In this document: piece after piece, positions 43,818 through 52,426 of the stretch
Numbering within the stretch: position 1 is the first letter of the stretch
Layout: each line of letters begins with the position of its first letter
From: Salipiger sp. H15
GTDB lineage: Bacteria > Pseudomonadota > Alphaproteobacteria > Rhodobacterales > Rhodobacteraceae
Reading direction: 5' to 3'
Assembly (NCBI RefSeq): GCF_040409955.1
Contig: NZ_CP123386.1
Span: forward strand, 62,001 to 126,000
DNA length: 64,000 nucleotides
Position numbers and translations under genes: made by a program
The notes under the pieces: generated by a model
What the model was told of the DNA's origin: nothing
Seen by the model: the letters and a program-made list of their open reading frames with translations, nothing else
Database searches by the model: none

Positions 43818-44292
43818 TGAATCCTTGCCTTCTGTTCTTTCCGCGTCCCCGGGAGCACCGGGTCCGCCGGAATGAAATACACCGCGATTTGCGTCGAGCG
43901 CATCCGCGGCGACGGGCAAGGCAATGAACCGCGCCTGGACGATTAAAGGCGATAATTTGGCGATTTTTCCGAGGCTTCCGGTCCCGTCCTGGTAAGACCT
44001 TGTTCCCAAATGGACTGCCCCTGCGTCAGAGGGTGGCCCAAAAATTTCCGCATTTGCCGAAGCCCCCGCGACGCACAAGGCAAGCGCCAGGAGGGCAAGA
44101 ACAAGCGGCCGGAATTTTTCCGTTGCACCGCCGAAGCTTCGCCGGACAAGCCACTCGAATGAACAATTTGCGCGAATTATTGCCGTTTTCGTACGACCGG
44201 GGAGCCTGGGCTGAAGTGAAACAACCATTTACTGTACTCCAGCAGGTGGTTTCCCTCATAAATTGTGCGAATCAGTGAATTGTGCCGCAGCG
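43818..44292. other. 475-base region between beta-helix gene 3 and the GT26 gene
   Basis: Less GC-rich than its surroundings. The beta-helix 3 frame remains open upstream to 44228 and includes a signal-peptide-like run (PLVLALLALALCVAGASANA), but codons such as TTA and AGA and the good ribosome site at the downstream ATG argue that it is leader or promoter DNA. The promoter for beta-helix gene 3 should be here. Confidence 0.4.
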
Positions 44293-45096
44293 TCAGCCTG
44301 GGGGTTCGTGCTGCGGAAGCGCGTAGCGCCTGAGCCCGCTGCGCTCCATCGCCAACAGCAGCATGTAGGTCGGTACGACCCGCAGGTAGCGGCGCCAGAG
44401 ACGGCGCGGCTCGACCGAAAGGCGGAACGCCCACTCGAACCCGCGGCGCTGCATCCATGCCGGCGCCTGCCGTTGCAGCCCCGCGTGGAAGTCGAAGGCC
44501 GCCCCCACGCCGATCAGGACGGGCGCATCGAGCCGGTCCCGCATCCGTGCCATCCAGCATTCCTGCTTGGGCGCCCCAATCCCGACCCAGACGATGTCGG
44601 GCCGGGCCGCGTTGATCCGGGCGGCGACCAGGGTTTCCTCGGTCTCGGTCAGGGGCCGGAAGGGCGGCGCGTAGGCGCCGACGATCTCGGCCTCCGGGAA
44701 GCGCTCGCGCAACCGGGCCTGCAGCAGCTCGAGCGTCCGGTCGGTCGCGCCGTAGATGTAGTGCCGCAGCCCCTGCCCGAAGAGCGCCAGCATCAGGTCC
44801 GGGCCGTAGACCCTGCCCGCGTCCTGATGGCCCCGCCGCCGCAGTTCCCAGACCAGCGGCATTCCGTCCGGGGTAACAAGGTCGGCGCGGTTGAACGCCG
44901 CCTTGAGCAGCGCGTTCGACTGGCTGTCGACCAGCCCATGCGCCCCCGCGACGCAGACGTAGCCCCGCCGCCCCTCGCGCACCATGTCGAGGATCCGCGC
45001 GACCGCGGTCGCGAGGTTCAGCACCGAGACGCGCACGCCCAGCAACTGGATGCTTGGCGCGGCGGCCTGGTCCTCGATGGTCGGGCTCGGTGTCAT
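44293..45096 (-). CDS. WecG/TagA/CpsF-family glycosyltransferase (GT26)
   Basis: A 267-residue GT26 enzyme. Family blocks are VCVAGAHGLVDSQSNALLKAAFNRADLVTPDGMPLVW, RVYGPDLMLALF, YIYGATDRTLELL, and WVGIGAPKQECWMARM near residue 165. These enzymes add the second sugar (for example ManNAcA or glucose) to the lipid-linked primer. The ATG has GGAGAC about eight bases upstream; earlier in-frame ATGs are not supported by a ribosome site. Confidence 0.9.
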   Translation of the reverse strand: MTPSPTIEDQAAAPSIQLLGVRVSVLNLATAVARILDMVREGRRGYVCVAGAHGLVDSQSNALLKAAFNRADLVTPDGMPLVWELRRRGHQDAGRVYGPDLMLALFGQGLRHYIYGATDRTLELLQARLRERFPEAEIVGAYAPPFRPLTETEETLVAARINAARPDIVWVGIGAPKQECWMARMRDRLDAPVLIGVGAAFDFHAGLQRQAPAWMQRRGFEWAFRLSVEPRRLWRRYLRVVPTYMLLLAMERSGLRRYALPQHEPPG

Positions 45097-45190
45097 CTCA
45101 GCGTCTCCGGGATCCGCGCACCCGCCCATGATCGCAGCCCGCGCCGAGTTCACCGAGTTGCTTCTTAGGTCAACCGGGCGTCCAAAGGGC

Positions 45191-46507
45191 TTAGGGCGCC
45201 GCCTCGCGGCTCGCCCGCCGCTCGACCTCTCGGGCCGCGATCCGCCGGTGCCGCGCGCCGGAGCTGGCAAGAAGCACCCAGAGCATCACCACGGCCATCA
45301 GCGACCATTGAAAGTGGTTCTGCACCAGCAGGGTGCTCTCGGTCAGGTTGATGATAAGAAGCTGGCCCATCAGGATGTTGGGCCAGAGCCACGCGCTGTC
45401 GCGGCTGCGGCAGTGCAGCAGCGCGCCGCGCCACAGGATCATCACCAGCAGGATGGCGACGAGCACCCCTCCGAGCACGCCGAAATTGAGCAGGATCTCG
45501 CGGTAGCCGTTGTGCGCGTGCGGCGCGAACCAGCGGATCTGCCCCCAGATGCCCCAGGCCTCGGGGTTTCCCTCCGACCAGAAGGCCTGGTAGCCGAAGC
45601 CGAGCAGCGGCCTTGCGGCGATCTGCTGGTCGACCAGCTGCCACAGCGGCACGCGCCCGGTCAGCGTGCGGTCCTTGCCGAGCGCGCCGAGCAGCGGCGT
45701 CAGGAAGAACGCGAGGAAGACGAGGATGAGCGCCGTCAGCTGCAGGAACACCAGCACCAGCACCGCCCTGCCAAGGTTCCGGGTCTTCTTCAGCATCTCG
45801 TAGAAGACCCCGAGCCCCGCGCCGCTGATCGCGGCAAAGAGCCCGGTCGCCGAACCCGAAAACAGCAGGCAGGCCAGCGACGGAAAGAAGATCCAGAGCC
45901 CGAGCCGGCGCTGCCCGGCGGCGCGGTCGTAGATCATCACCCCGGCCGCGAGGCTGGATATGGACGCCGCCCAGCCGAGCACGTTCTTGTTGTTGAAGAC
46001 GCCGCGCAGCGCCCCGTCGTCCACCGAGATCGCCATGCCGGGCATCGCCGCCATCATCCCGAGGCTCAGCGCCATGCACAGCCCCAGCGTCACCGAAACA
46101 ATCCGCAGCCCCTGCGCCGGCGTCGTCCGGATCGCGATGGCATAGGACAGCAGCAGCGAGAAGAGCAGCGCGACCGACCTGCGCAGGGTCAGCCCCGGCG
46201 CGATCGACCACAGCACCGAGACGAAGGGCAGGGCGTGCAGCGCCAGCAGCCACAGGCTCCGGCGCATCGCGATGATGAATTGCCCAGAGTTCAGCGCCAG
46301 CAGCGCGACCGACAGCAGGTAGACCGGGAAGGCGACCTGTCGCAGCAGCGCCCGCCCCGAGTCGGTCAACTCCATGCCCCCGTCCATCGCGATGAGCACG
46401 ACGATCGCCCCCGACTGGATGAACAGGGCGGCACCGATGGCAAGAAGTTCGGCCCGGCGCAGGTTGAAGGCGACCGGGGTCCGGGACGCGACAAGCAGGT
46501 ACGACAT
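45191..46507 (-). CDS. O-antigen ligase/polymerase-like membrane protein (Wzy candidate, set B)
   Basis: A 438-residue protein of about 11-12 membrane helices with an O-antigen ligase domain: GVFNNKNVLGWAASISSLAAG in the middle and the loop GKDRTLTGRVPLWQLVDQQIAARPLLGFGYQAFW, then APHAHNGYREILLNFGVLGG. These Wzy/ligase-type motifs (TGR, HNGYRE) are clear. GGGAG lies just upstream of the ATG; a longer frame upstream lacks family character. It is divergent from the set B Wza-like gene. Confidence 0.88.
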   Translation of the reverse strand: MSYLLVASRTPVAFNLRRAELLAIGAALFIQSGAIVVLIAMDGGMELTDSGRALLRQVAFPVYLLSVALLALNSGQFIIAMRRSLWLLALHALPFVSVLWSIAPGLTLRRSVALLFSLLLSYAIAIRTTPAQGLRIVSVTLGLCMALSLGMMAAMPGMAISVDDGALRGVFNNKNVLGWAASISSLAAGVMIYDRAAGQRRLGLWIFFPSLACLLFSGSATGLFAAISGAGLGVFYEMLKKTRNLGRAVLVLVFLQLTALILVFLAFFLTPLLGALGKDRTLTGRVPLWQLVDQQIAARPLLGFGYQAFWSEGNPEAWGIWGQIRWFAPHAHNGYREILLNFGVLGGVLVAILLVMILWRGALLHCRSRDSAWLWPNILMGQLLIINLTESTLLVQNHFQWSLMAVVMLWVLLASSGARHRRIAAREVERRASREAAP

Positions 46508-46731
46508 GCGGCTCCCATCGAGAAGGCTGTCCTCCTGCGCTATCCCAGGCGCGGCGCGGCTCAAATGCTGCGTTTGGACAGGGCGGTCATCCCTTCGGCC
46601 CAGCCGGACCGACCGTTGGTCAACTGTCGGGCAGGCCCCGCCGGCTGCTAGCCTCGAAGAAAGCATTTGATCACCATATTCCCACAAGGCGTTCCCCGAG
46701 GTGCCGCGCGGCACAGAGGGCCCGAGGATAC
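46508..46731. promoter_or_regulatory. Divergent promoter region of exopolysaccharide set B
   Basis: A 224-base gap between the Wzy-like gene (left) and the Wza-like gene (right). An AT-richer stretch lies near 46660-46690. Both promoters should be here; no clear consensus was seen. Confidence 0.4.
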
Positions 46732-47931
46732 ATGCGCAGAGCACAGGGCATCTTCCCGACCATCCTCATCCTGCTGTGCGCCCTCGCGAGCGCCTCGGCG
46801 TCGCGCGCCGACATGGCCGTCGAACGCGGTGACACGCTTGCCATCACCATCCTCGAGGCGCCCGAGATGAACCGCACCGGGCTCGTCGGTCCGGACGGGC
46901 GGATCATGCTGGCGGGGCTCGGCGGGATCGAGGTCGCCGGGCTCGGGCTCGACGCGGTGCGCGACGCGATCGCCGGGGAGATCAAGGCGCGCGGGCTCAT
47001 CCGCGAGCCGACGGTTCTGGTGGTCTTCGACGGCTGGCGTCCCTATTACGTCGGCGGCACGGTCGGCAATCCGGGCGCCTACGACTACGCGCCCGGCCTC
47101 ACCGTGCGCCAGGCCCTGACCACCGCCGGGGGCCTCACCTCCGCCCGGCCGCAGGGCGGCGACATCTCGCTGGAGGTAGCCCGGCTGGTCGCCGAGCGGC
47201 GCGCCGTGGCCTACCGCCTGCTGCAGATCGAGGCGCATATCGCCGGGCTGCAGGAAGAACTGGACCTCGGCGAGGAGACCCCGCCGTCGTCGGCGGAGGG
47301 GGTGCTCAGCGATGCCGAGGCAAGCACTGTCCGCGAACAGGAACGCGCGCTGAACGAGGACGTCACCAGCCAGCGGGATGACGCGCGCGCGCATCTCGAA
47401 CAGTCGCTCGATCTCGTCGCGGTGGAACTCGACGTGCTCGAGAAGCAGGCGCAGCTGCGGGTGGGGGAACAGGCGCGGCAGCAGGCCGAGGTCGATTCCG
47501 CCCGGTCGCTGCTCGAGAAGGGTCTTGTTCCCACGTCGCGGCTGACCGAGACGATCCGCGACAACTCGCGCATCCTCAGCGACATGCTCGACGTCCAGTC
47601 CTACATCGCCCGGGCCCGGCAGGAGGATGCCACCATCCGCTACCAGATCCGCGCTGCCGAGACCGAATGGCGGATCAAGCGGCGCGCCGACCTCTCCGAG
47701 GCGCTGGCGAAGCGGATCGCGCTCGAGAGCGAGATGCAGAGTTACACCAGCCGCCTGCTCGCGACCGGCATGGCCTCGCTGGGCGATGCGTCCGCCGCGG
47801 CCCCCGTGCCCGAGTTCACCATCCACCGCAGTGGCGCGGGCGAGGCGACGAGCTTCGCCGCGACGATGGACTCCGAGATCCTGCCCGGCGACGTGCTCGA
47901 CGTGGATCTGGCGCAGGAGCCGAGGGGATGA
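46732..47931 (+). CDS. Wza-like polysaccharide export protein (set B)
   Basis: A 399-residue export protein with a signal peptide (about 1-26, ending SASRA). The polysaccharide export domain is MAVERGDTLAITILEAPEMNRTGLVGPDGRIMLAGLGGI, followed by an SLBB-like domain (RPYYVGGTVGNPGAYDYAPGLTVRQALTTAGG) and a long coiled-coil (about 160-340). The same layout as the set A exporter, but the two are only distantly similar. No lipobox. First gene of the plus-strand set B series. Confidence 0.91.
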   Translation: MRRAQGIFPTILILLCALASASASRADMAVERGDTLAITILEAPEMNRTGLVGPDGRIMLAGLGGIEVAGLGLDAVRDAIAGEIKARGLIREPTVLVVFDGWRPYYVGGTVGNPGAYDYAPGLTVRQALTTAGGLTSARPQGGDISLEVARLVAERRAVAYRLLQIEAHIAGLQEELDLGEETPPSSAEGVLSDAEASTVREQERALNEDVTSQRDDARAHLEQSLDLVAVELDVLEKQAQLRVGEQARQQAEVDSARSLLEKGLVPTSRLTETIRDNSRILSDMLDVQSYIARARQEDATIRYQIRAAETEWRIKRRADLSEALAKRIALESEMQSYTSRLLATGMASLGDASAAAPVPEFTIHRSGAGEATSFAATMDSEILPGDVLDVDLAQEPRG

Positions 47932-47977
47932 GCATGGCGCGCACACCAGCCCCCCGCCGCGCGGGAGAGGGCAGGCC

Positions 47978-49105
47978 ATGAAGATCGTGCTGCTGGCCTC
48001 CGAACCCGTCGATTACGCGATCGCCTATGCCAACGGGGTCGGAGAGCATGCCGAGGTGACGATGTTCGTGCCGCAGCGGCTCTATGCGGATCTGGCGCAA
48101 TGGATCAGCCCCGGCATCGACCTGCGGCTGATCGACTGGCCCCGGACCCGCTCGCTGCGCAACCCGAAATTCGTGGTGTCGCTCGCCATGCGCATCCGCC
48201 GCGAGCGGCCTGACGCCGTCCACCTGCTGAGCAACACGACGCTCTGGCTGAACGCGCTCGCCCCCCTGCTGAAGGGGATCCCGCTGGTGGTGACGGTGCA
48301 TGACGTCGACGTGCATCCCGGCGACCGCGACACGCTCCGCCTGCCGGTCTGGGCCTCGCGCATGATGGCGCGGCAGGCGGGGGCCGTGGTGGTGCATGGC
48401 CGGTCGCTGCGCGCCGCCGCCGCCGCGCGGCTCGGCCTGCCGGACGCGCGCCTGCACGTGCTGCCGCACCCGTCGATCCTGCGCTACGCCGACCTTGCGC
48501 GGGAGCTGGGGCTCACCCGGGCCGAGGAGCCGCCGGGGTTCCGCGTGCTCTGCTTCGGCCGTCTCTACGCCTACAAGGGCCTTGCCGATCTCGTGCGGGC
48601 CGAGGCGCTGCTGGCCGGTGCCCTGCCGGGGCTCGCGATCACCATCGCGGGCCGCGGCGACGACCCGGCCGAGCTGGAGCCGCTGATGGGTGACCCCGCG
48701 GCCTATGACATCCGCCACCGCTTCATCCCCGATGCGGAGGTCGCCGAGCTCTTCACCGACGCGGATCTCGTCGTCCTGCCCTACACCGAGGCCTCGCAGA
48801 GCGGCGTCCTGCACGTGGCGGCAGCCTTCGGGCGCCCGGTCGTGGCGACCGATGTGGGCGAGCTCCGCAGTACGGTCGAGGCCAACGGCCTCGGCGTGAT
48901 CGTCCCGCCCTCCGACCCGGCCCGGCTTGCCGGGGCGATCCTCGAGCTTGCGGAGGATCCCGCCCGGCTCGCGGCCCTCGGCGCGCGCAGCCTGCGGTGG
49001 GCCGAGCGCACCATCGCGCCCGATGCGGTCGGGGCCATGGCGACCTCGCTCTACGGGTCGATCACCCGGGTGGAACCCTCTCTCGCCGAAAGCACGCACA
49101 GGTAG
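47978..49105 (+). CDS. Glycosyltransferase family 4 (set B, first)
   Basis: A 375-residue GT-B enzyme. The acceptor half contains TVHDVDVHPGDRDTLRL and HGRSLRAAAAARLGL; the donor half has FRVLCFGRLYAYKGLADLVRA and PDAEVAELFTDADLVVLPYTEASQSGVLHVAAAFGRPVVATDVG, the E-x7-E type region of GT4. AGAGGGCAGGCC precedes the ATG. Adds one sugar of the set B repeat unit. Confidence 0.91.
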   Translation: MKIVLLASEPVDYAIAYANGVGEHAEVTMFVPQRLYADLAQWISPGIDLRLIDWPRTRSLRNPKFVVSLAMRIRRERPDAVHLLSNTTLWLNALAPLLKGIPLVVTVHDVDVHPGDRDTLRLPVWASRMMARQAGAVVVHGRSLRAAAAARLGLPDARLHVLPHPSILRYADLARELGLTRAEEPPGFRVLCFGRLYAYKGLADLVRAEALLAGALPGLAITIAGRGDDPAELEPLMGDPAAYDIRHRFIPDAEVAELFTDADLVVLPYTEASQSGVLHVAAAFGRPVVATDVGELRSTVEANGLGVIVPPSDPARLAGAILELAEDPARLAALGARSLRWAERTIAPDAVGAMATSLYGSITRVEPSLAESTHR

Positions 49106-49140
49106 CCCGTCTTCCGATCCCTCATCTTCGGAGTCCTCCG

Positions 49141-50265
49141 ATGCCCGTTACGGCCATTTCTTCCCCCCCGCTCCGCGTCCGCCATTACCTTCCCGGCGGG
49201 CGAGAGAACGGTGGTGGCATCGGCAGGCTGGTCGGCTACATCCTCGACGCCCAGCAGGGCGGTGACCAGCACAGCGTGATCGACACGCGCGGGCCGCGCT
49301 GGAGCCCCCTGCCCTCGGGATACATGCTCTCGAAGGCCGTGCTGTCGCTGATGCGCGACCAGGCCATGGCGCGCGACACGGTGCACCACATCCATGTCGC
49401 GGGCCGCGGCAGCACCGCGCGCAAGCTCGTGCTCACCGCCGCCGCGCGCGCGGTCGGGGCGCGTCACGTGCTGCACCTGCACGACTACGACTACCGAGCC
49501 GATTTCCTGTCGCGCCCCCCGCAGCAGCAGGCGGCGGTGCGGCAGATGTTCTACGGCGCCGACCGCGTCATCGTGCTGGGGCGGCGCGACCGCGACACCC
49601 TGAGCGACCTGCTGGACCTCGACCCGGCGCGCATCTCGGTCCTCTACAACTGCGTGCCCGATCCCGGCCCGCGGTGCGCGGCAGGGCGGGCGGATGCTCC
49701 GCTCCACCTGATCTTCCTCGGCCAGCTCGGCCCGCGCAAGGGCACGCCCGACCTGCTCGACGCCCTTGCCACGCCCGGGATGGCGTCGCGGGACTGGACC
49801 GCGACGCTGGCGGGCGACGGGCCGGTCGAGGCGTTCCGCGCGCGGGCGGCCGAGCTTGGCCTTGCGGCGCGGGTCGCGATGCCGGGCTGGCTCTCCGAGC
49901 CGGATGTGCGCCGGCTCTGCGCCGCGGCGGACATCCTTGTGCTGCCCTCCCACGCCGAGGGCTTCGCCATGGCGGTGCTCGAGGGCATGGCGCAGGGGCT
50001 GGCCGTGGTCACCACCGCCGTCGGGGCGCATGACGAGATCCTCGCGCACGGCCAAAGCTGCATCTTCGTGCCGGTGGGCGATCCCGCTGCCCTTGCCGGA
50101 GCGCTGGCGCGGCTCGTCGACGATGCGCCCGAGCGCGCGCGGCTCGGCGCGGCGGCGCGCCGCCTGTTCCTCGAGCGGCTGGAGATCGGCGGCTATGTTC
50201 GCGACCTTGCCGCGCTGCACCGCGGGCTCCTGCCCGCGAAGTCGCTCAAGACAGGTGCCGCATGA
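49141..50265 (+). CDS. Glycosyltransferase family 4 (set B, second)
   Basis: A 374-residue GT4 enzyme. GGIGRLVGYILDA near the start is the donor-loop glycine region, LHLHDYDYRADFL sits at the acceptor side, LIFLGQLGPRKGTPDLLDAL opens the donor domain and LVLPSHAEGFAMAVLEGMAQGLAVVTTAVGAHDEI carries the E-x7-E motif. Its stop overlaps the co-polymerase start by four bases. Confidence 0.92.
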   Translation: MPVTAISSPPLRVRHYLPGGRENGGGIGRLVGYILDAQQGGDQHSVIDTRGPRWSPLPSGYMLSKAVLSLMRDQAMARDTVHHIHVAGRGSTARKLVLTAAARAVGARHVLHLHDYDYRADFLSRPPQQQAAVRQMFYGADRVIVLGRRDRDTLSDLLDLDPARISVLYNCVPDPGPRCAAGRADAPLHLIFLGQLGPRKGTPDLLDALATPGMASRDWTATLAGDGPVEAFRARAAELGLAARVAMPGWLSEPDVRRLCAAADILVLPSHAEGFAMAVLEGMAQGLAVVTTAVGAHDEILAHGQSCIFVPVGDPAALAGALARLVDDAPERARLGAAARRLFLERLEIGGYVRDLAALHRGLLPAKSLKTGAA

Positions 50266-52409
50266 ACGCGGACAGCCGCGGATCGGGGTTCAAGCGGCCC
50301 GCCAACGATGCGATGGCCCCGCCCGAGCCGATGGTGCTCGACGCGGCCGATCTCGATTTCGGCATCCTCTTCCGCCTCTTCCGACGGCGCTTCCTCAGCA
50401 TCGCGGCGCTCATGCTGCTCTTCACCGCGCTCACCCTGCCCTTCATCCTGAGCCTGGAGCACCGCTACACCGCCTTTGCGCAGGTGCTCGTCACGCCGAC
50501 CGTGGTGAGCGGCATCGTCACGAGGCCCGAGGAATTCGATCTCGACAAGGAGGTGCAGCGCATCGCCGCCCGCGCCAATATCGAGACCGCGATCGACCGG
50601 TTGCAGCTCGACCGCCTGCCCGAGTTCAACCCGGCGCTGCGCCCGCCCGCGCCCGGGGCGCAGCTGCGCGCCGCGCTCGGGCTGGCAGCCCCTCCGCGCA
50701 AGGCGACGGACACCACCGGGCTGATGATCCTCTCCAACGTCTCGGGCGCGCGGAGCGTCTACCGCATCGGCGTCTCGTCGGTCATCCAGGTCGCCTTCGC
50801 CTCGCGCGATCCCGAGCTTGCCGCCGCGGTCGTCACCGAGATCGTCGATGCCTATCGCGCCCGCCGCAACGACCTCGGGAAGGAGGAACTGCGCGCTGCA
50901 AGGGACTGGCTCACCCAGCGCCGCGCGGAGCTCGAGCAGCGGCTCGAAACCGCCCAGGGCGAGCTGCGCAGCTTCCGCGAGAGCGCCCAGGTCGCCGCCG
51001 GACAGGGCCCCAGCGAGGCGGCGCTGCGGCTCGAGGCCCTGACCGCAAGGCAGGACGACCTGCAGGCCCGCCGCGCCGCCCTGCGCGACGCCATGGCGGC
51101 GGTCGAGACGCCGGACCCCGAAACCGCGGGGCCGACCTCGGAAGAGCAGTTCCCGCTGCTCTCGCAGATGCTGCGCGACCTCGCCGCGAAGGAGGGCACC
51201 CTCGCCAACCTGCGGCAGGTCTACGGCGAGAACTATGCCGCCGTCGCCGCGCTGAGCAGCGAGACACGGGCGCTGCGCGAGCAGATCGCCGCGCAGGTCG
51301 CGGTCAACCGCGCGGTGCTGACGGCCCGGCTCGGCTTCGTCGAGGAAGAGACCGGGCAGGTCTCGCGGCTCATCGACGAGACGCGGCAGACCGTCACCAG
51401 GGACAGCGCTGCGGAGGCCGAGCTTTCCACGATGACGGACGAGGTGGCGGGGCTCGGCACGACCATCGCCGAGCTCGACGGGCAGATTCAGGCCCTGTCG
51501 ACGCAGCTTTCCTTCAATGCCGTCGACATCGAGGTGCTGACACCCGCGACCGAGCCGCTCTGGCCCGACACGCACAGCAAGAAGTACTACCTCGCGATCG
51601 CGATCGTGAGTTCCGCGTTGCTGGCGCTGACGCTCGTCGCCTTCCGCGAGCTGCTCGACACGCGGGTCCGCAGGCTCGCCGAGCTGGCGCCGGCGCTGAA
51701 GCTGACCGACGCCGGGATGCTGCCGAAGCTTTCCGCAGAGCGGCGCAAGCTGCCCGGCGGGCTCGGCACGGGGGATGCGCCGGGCTTCTACGGCGACGCC
51801 GTGCGGCAGCTGCTTGCGACCATCGAGGCAGAGAGCGGCGAGCGGCCGCTCCGCCGCCTTCTGGTGACCTCGACCCGGGCCGGAGAGGGCAAGACCACCA
51901 TCGCCACGGCGCTGGCCCTCGCCCTGCGCGCGCGCGGGCAGAGGGTGCTGATCGTGACCTGCGACACCGGCACCGGCGCGACCGTCCCGGCGGCACCGGG
52001 CGGCGAGCCCGCCGATCTTGCGGCGCGCATCACCCGCGATCCGGCAACCGGGATCGAGCGGCTCGGGCGGGACCGTCCGGGCGTCGGCTTCTTCCCGGAC
52101 CCCGCCGAACGCGCCGCGCTCGATGCGCTGGCCGAGGCCGGGGAGGTCACGGTGATCCTCGACGCGCCGCCGGTGCTTTCGGGCGCGAGCGCGCGCCTGC
52201 CGGAGGGGCTCTCGGACACCTGCCTGATCGTCATCCGCTGGAGCCGGACGCCCCGCCGGCTGGTCGAGCTCGCCGTCGAGCGGCTTCGGCCGGGGGACTG
52301 CACAAGGGTGCTCGCCGTGGTGAACGCCGTGGACTACCGGCGGCAGGCGCTCTACGGCACCGCCGATGCGCCGGTGTTCAAGGAGCTGGCGAAGGCCTCC
52401 GCCACCTGA
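50262..52409 (+). CDS. Wzz/Wzc-type co-polymerase with divergent BY-kinase domain (set B)
   Basis: A 715-residue co-polymerase. Helices near residues 45-65 and 445-465 flank a long periplasmic coiled-coil. The nucleotide-binding domain has Walker A TRAGEGKTT (about 538-546) and Walker B VTVILDAPP (about 630), but the Walker A' is VLIVTCDTGTG instead of the usual VLLIDxDxR, and the tail is not tyrosine-rich. It may therefore bind ATP without normal tyrosine autophosphorylation. ATG overlaps the preceding stop. It ends 17 bases from the convergent HAD-fusion gene. Confidence 0.88.
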   Translation: MNADSRGSGFKRPANDAMAPPEPMVLDAADLDFGILFRLFRRRFLSIAALMLLFTALTLPFILSLEHRYTAFAQVLVTPTVVSGIVTRPEEFDLDKEVQRIAARANIETAIDRLQLDRLPEFNPALRPPAPGAQLRAALGLAAPPRKATDTTGLMILSNVSGARSVYRIGVSSVIQVAFASRDPELAAAVVTEIVDAYRARRNDLGKEELRAARDWLTQRRAELEQRLETAQGELRSFRESAQVAAGQGPSEAALRLEALTARQDDLQARRAALRDAMAAVETPDPETAGPTSEEQFPLLSQMLRDLAAKEGTLANLRQVYGENYAAVAALSSETRALREQIAAQVAVNRAVLTARLGFVEEETGQVSRLIDETRQTVTRDSAAEAELSTMTDEVAGLGTTIAELDGQIQALSTQLSFNAVDIEVLTPATEPLWPDTHSKKYYLAIAIVSSALLALTLVAFRELLDTRVRRLAELAPALKLTDAGMLPKLSAERRKLPGGLGTGDAPGFYGDAVRQLLATIEAESGERPLRRLLVTSTRAGEGKTTIATALALALRARGQRVLIVTCDTGTGATVPAAPGGEPADLAARITRDPATGIERLGRDRPGVGFFPDPAERAALDALAEAGEVTVILDAPPVLSGASARLPEGLSDTCLIVIRWSRTPRRLVELAVERLRPGDCTRVLAVVNAVDYRRQALYGTADAPVFKELAKASAT

Positions 52410-52426
52410 TCGCGCAGGGTCTGGTC

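Noticed and set aside
41322..43820. An 832-codon plus-strand frame with Gly-Val-Pro repeats antisense to beta-helix protein 3
   Set aside because: The repeats are only the reverse reading of the Thr-Asp-Thr-Gly linker; the minus-strand gene has a ribosome site and known domains.
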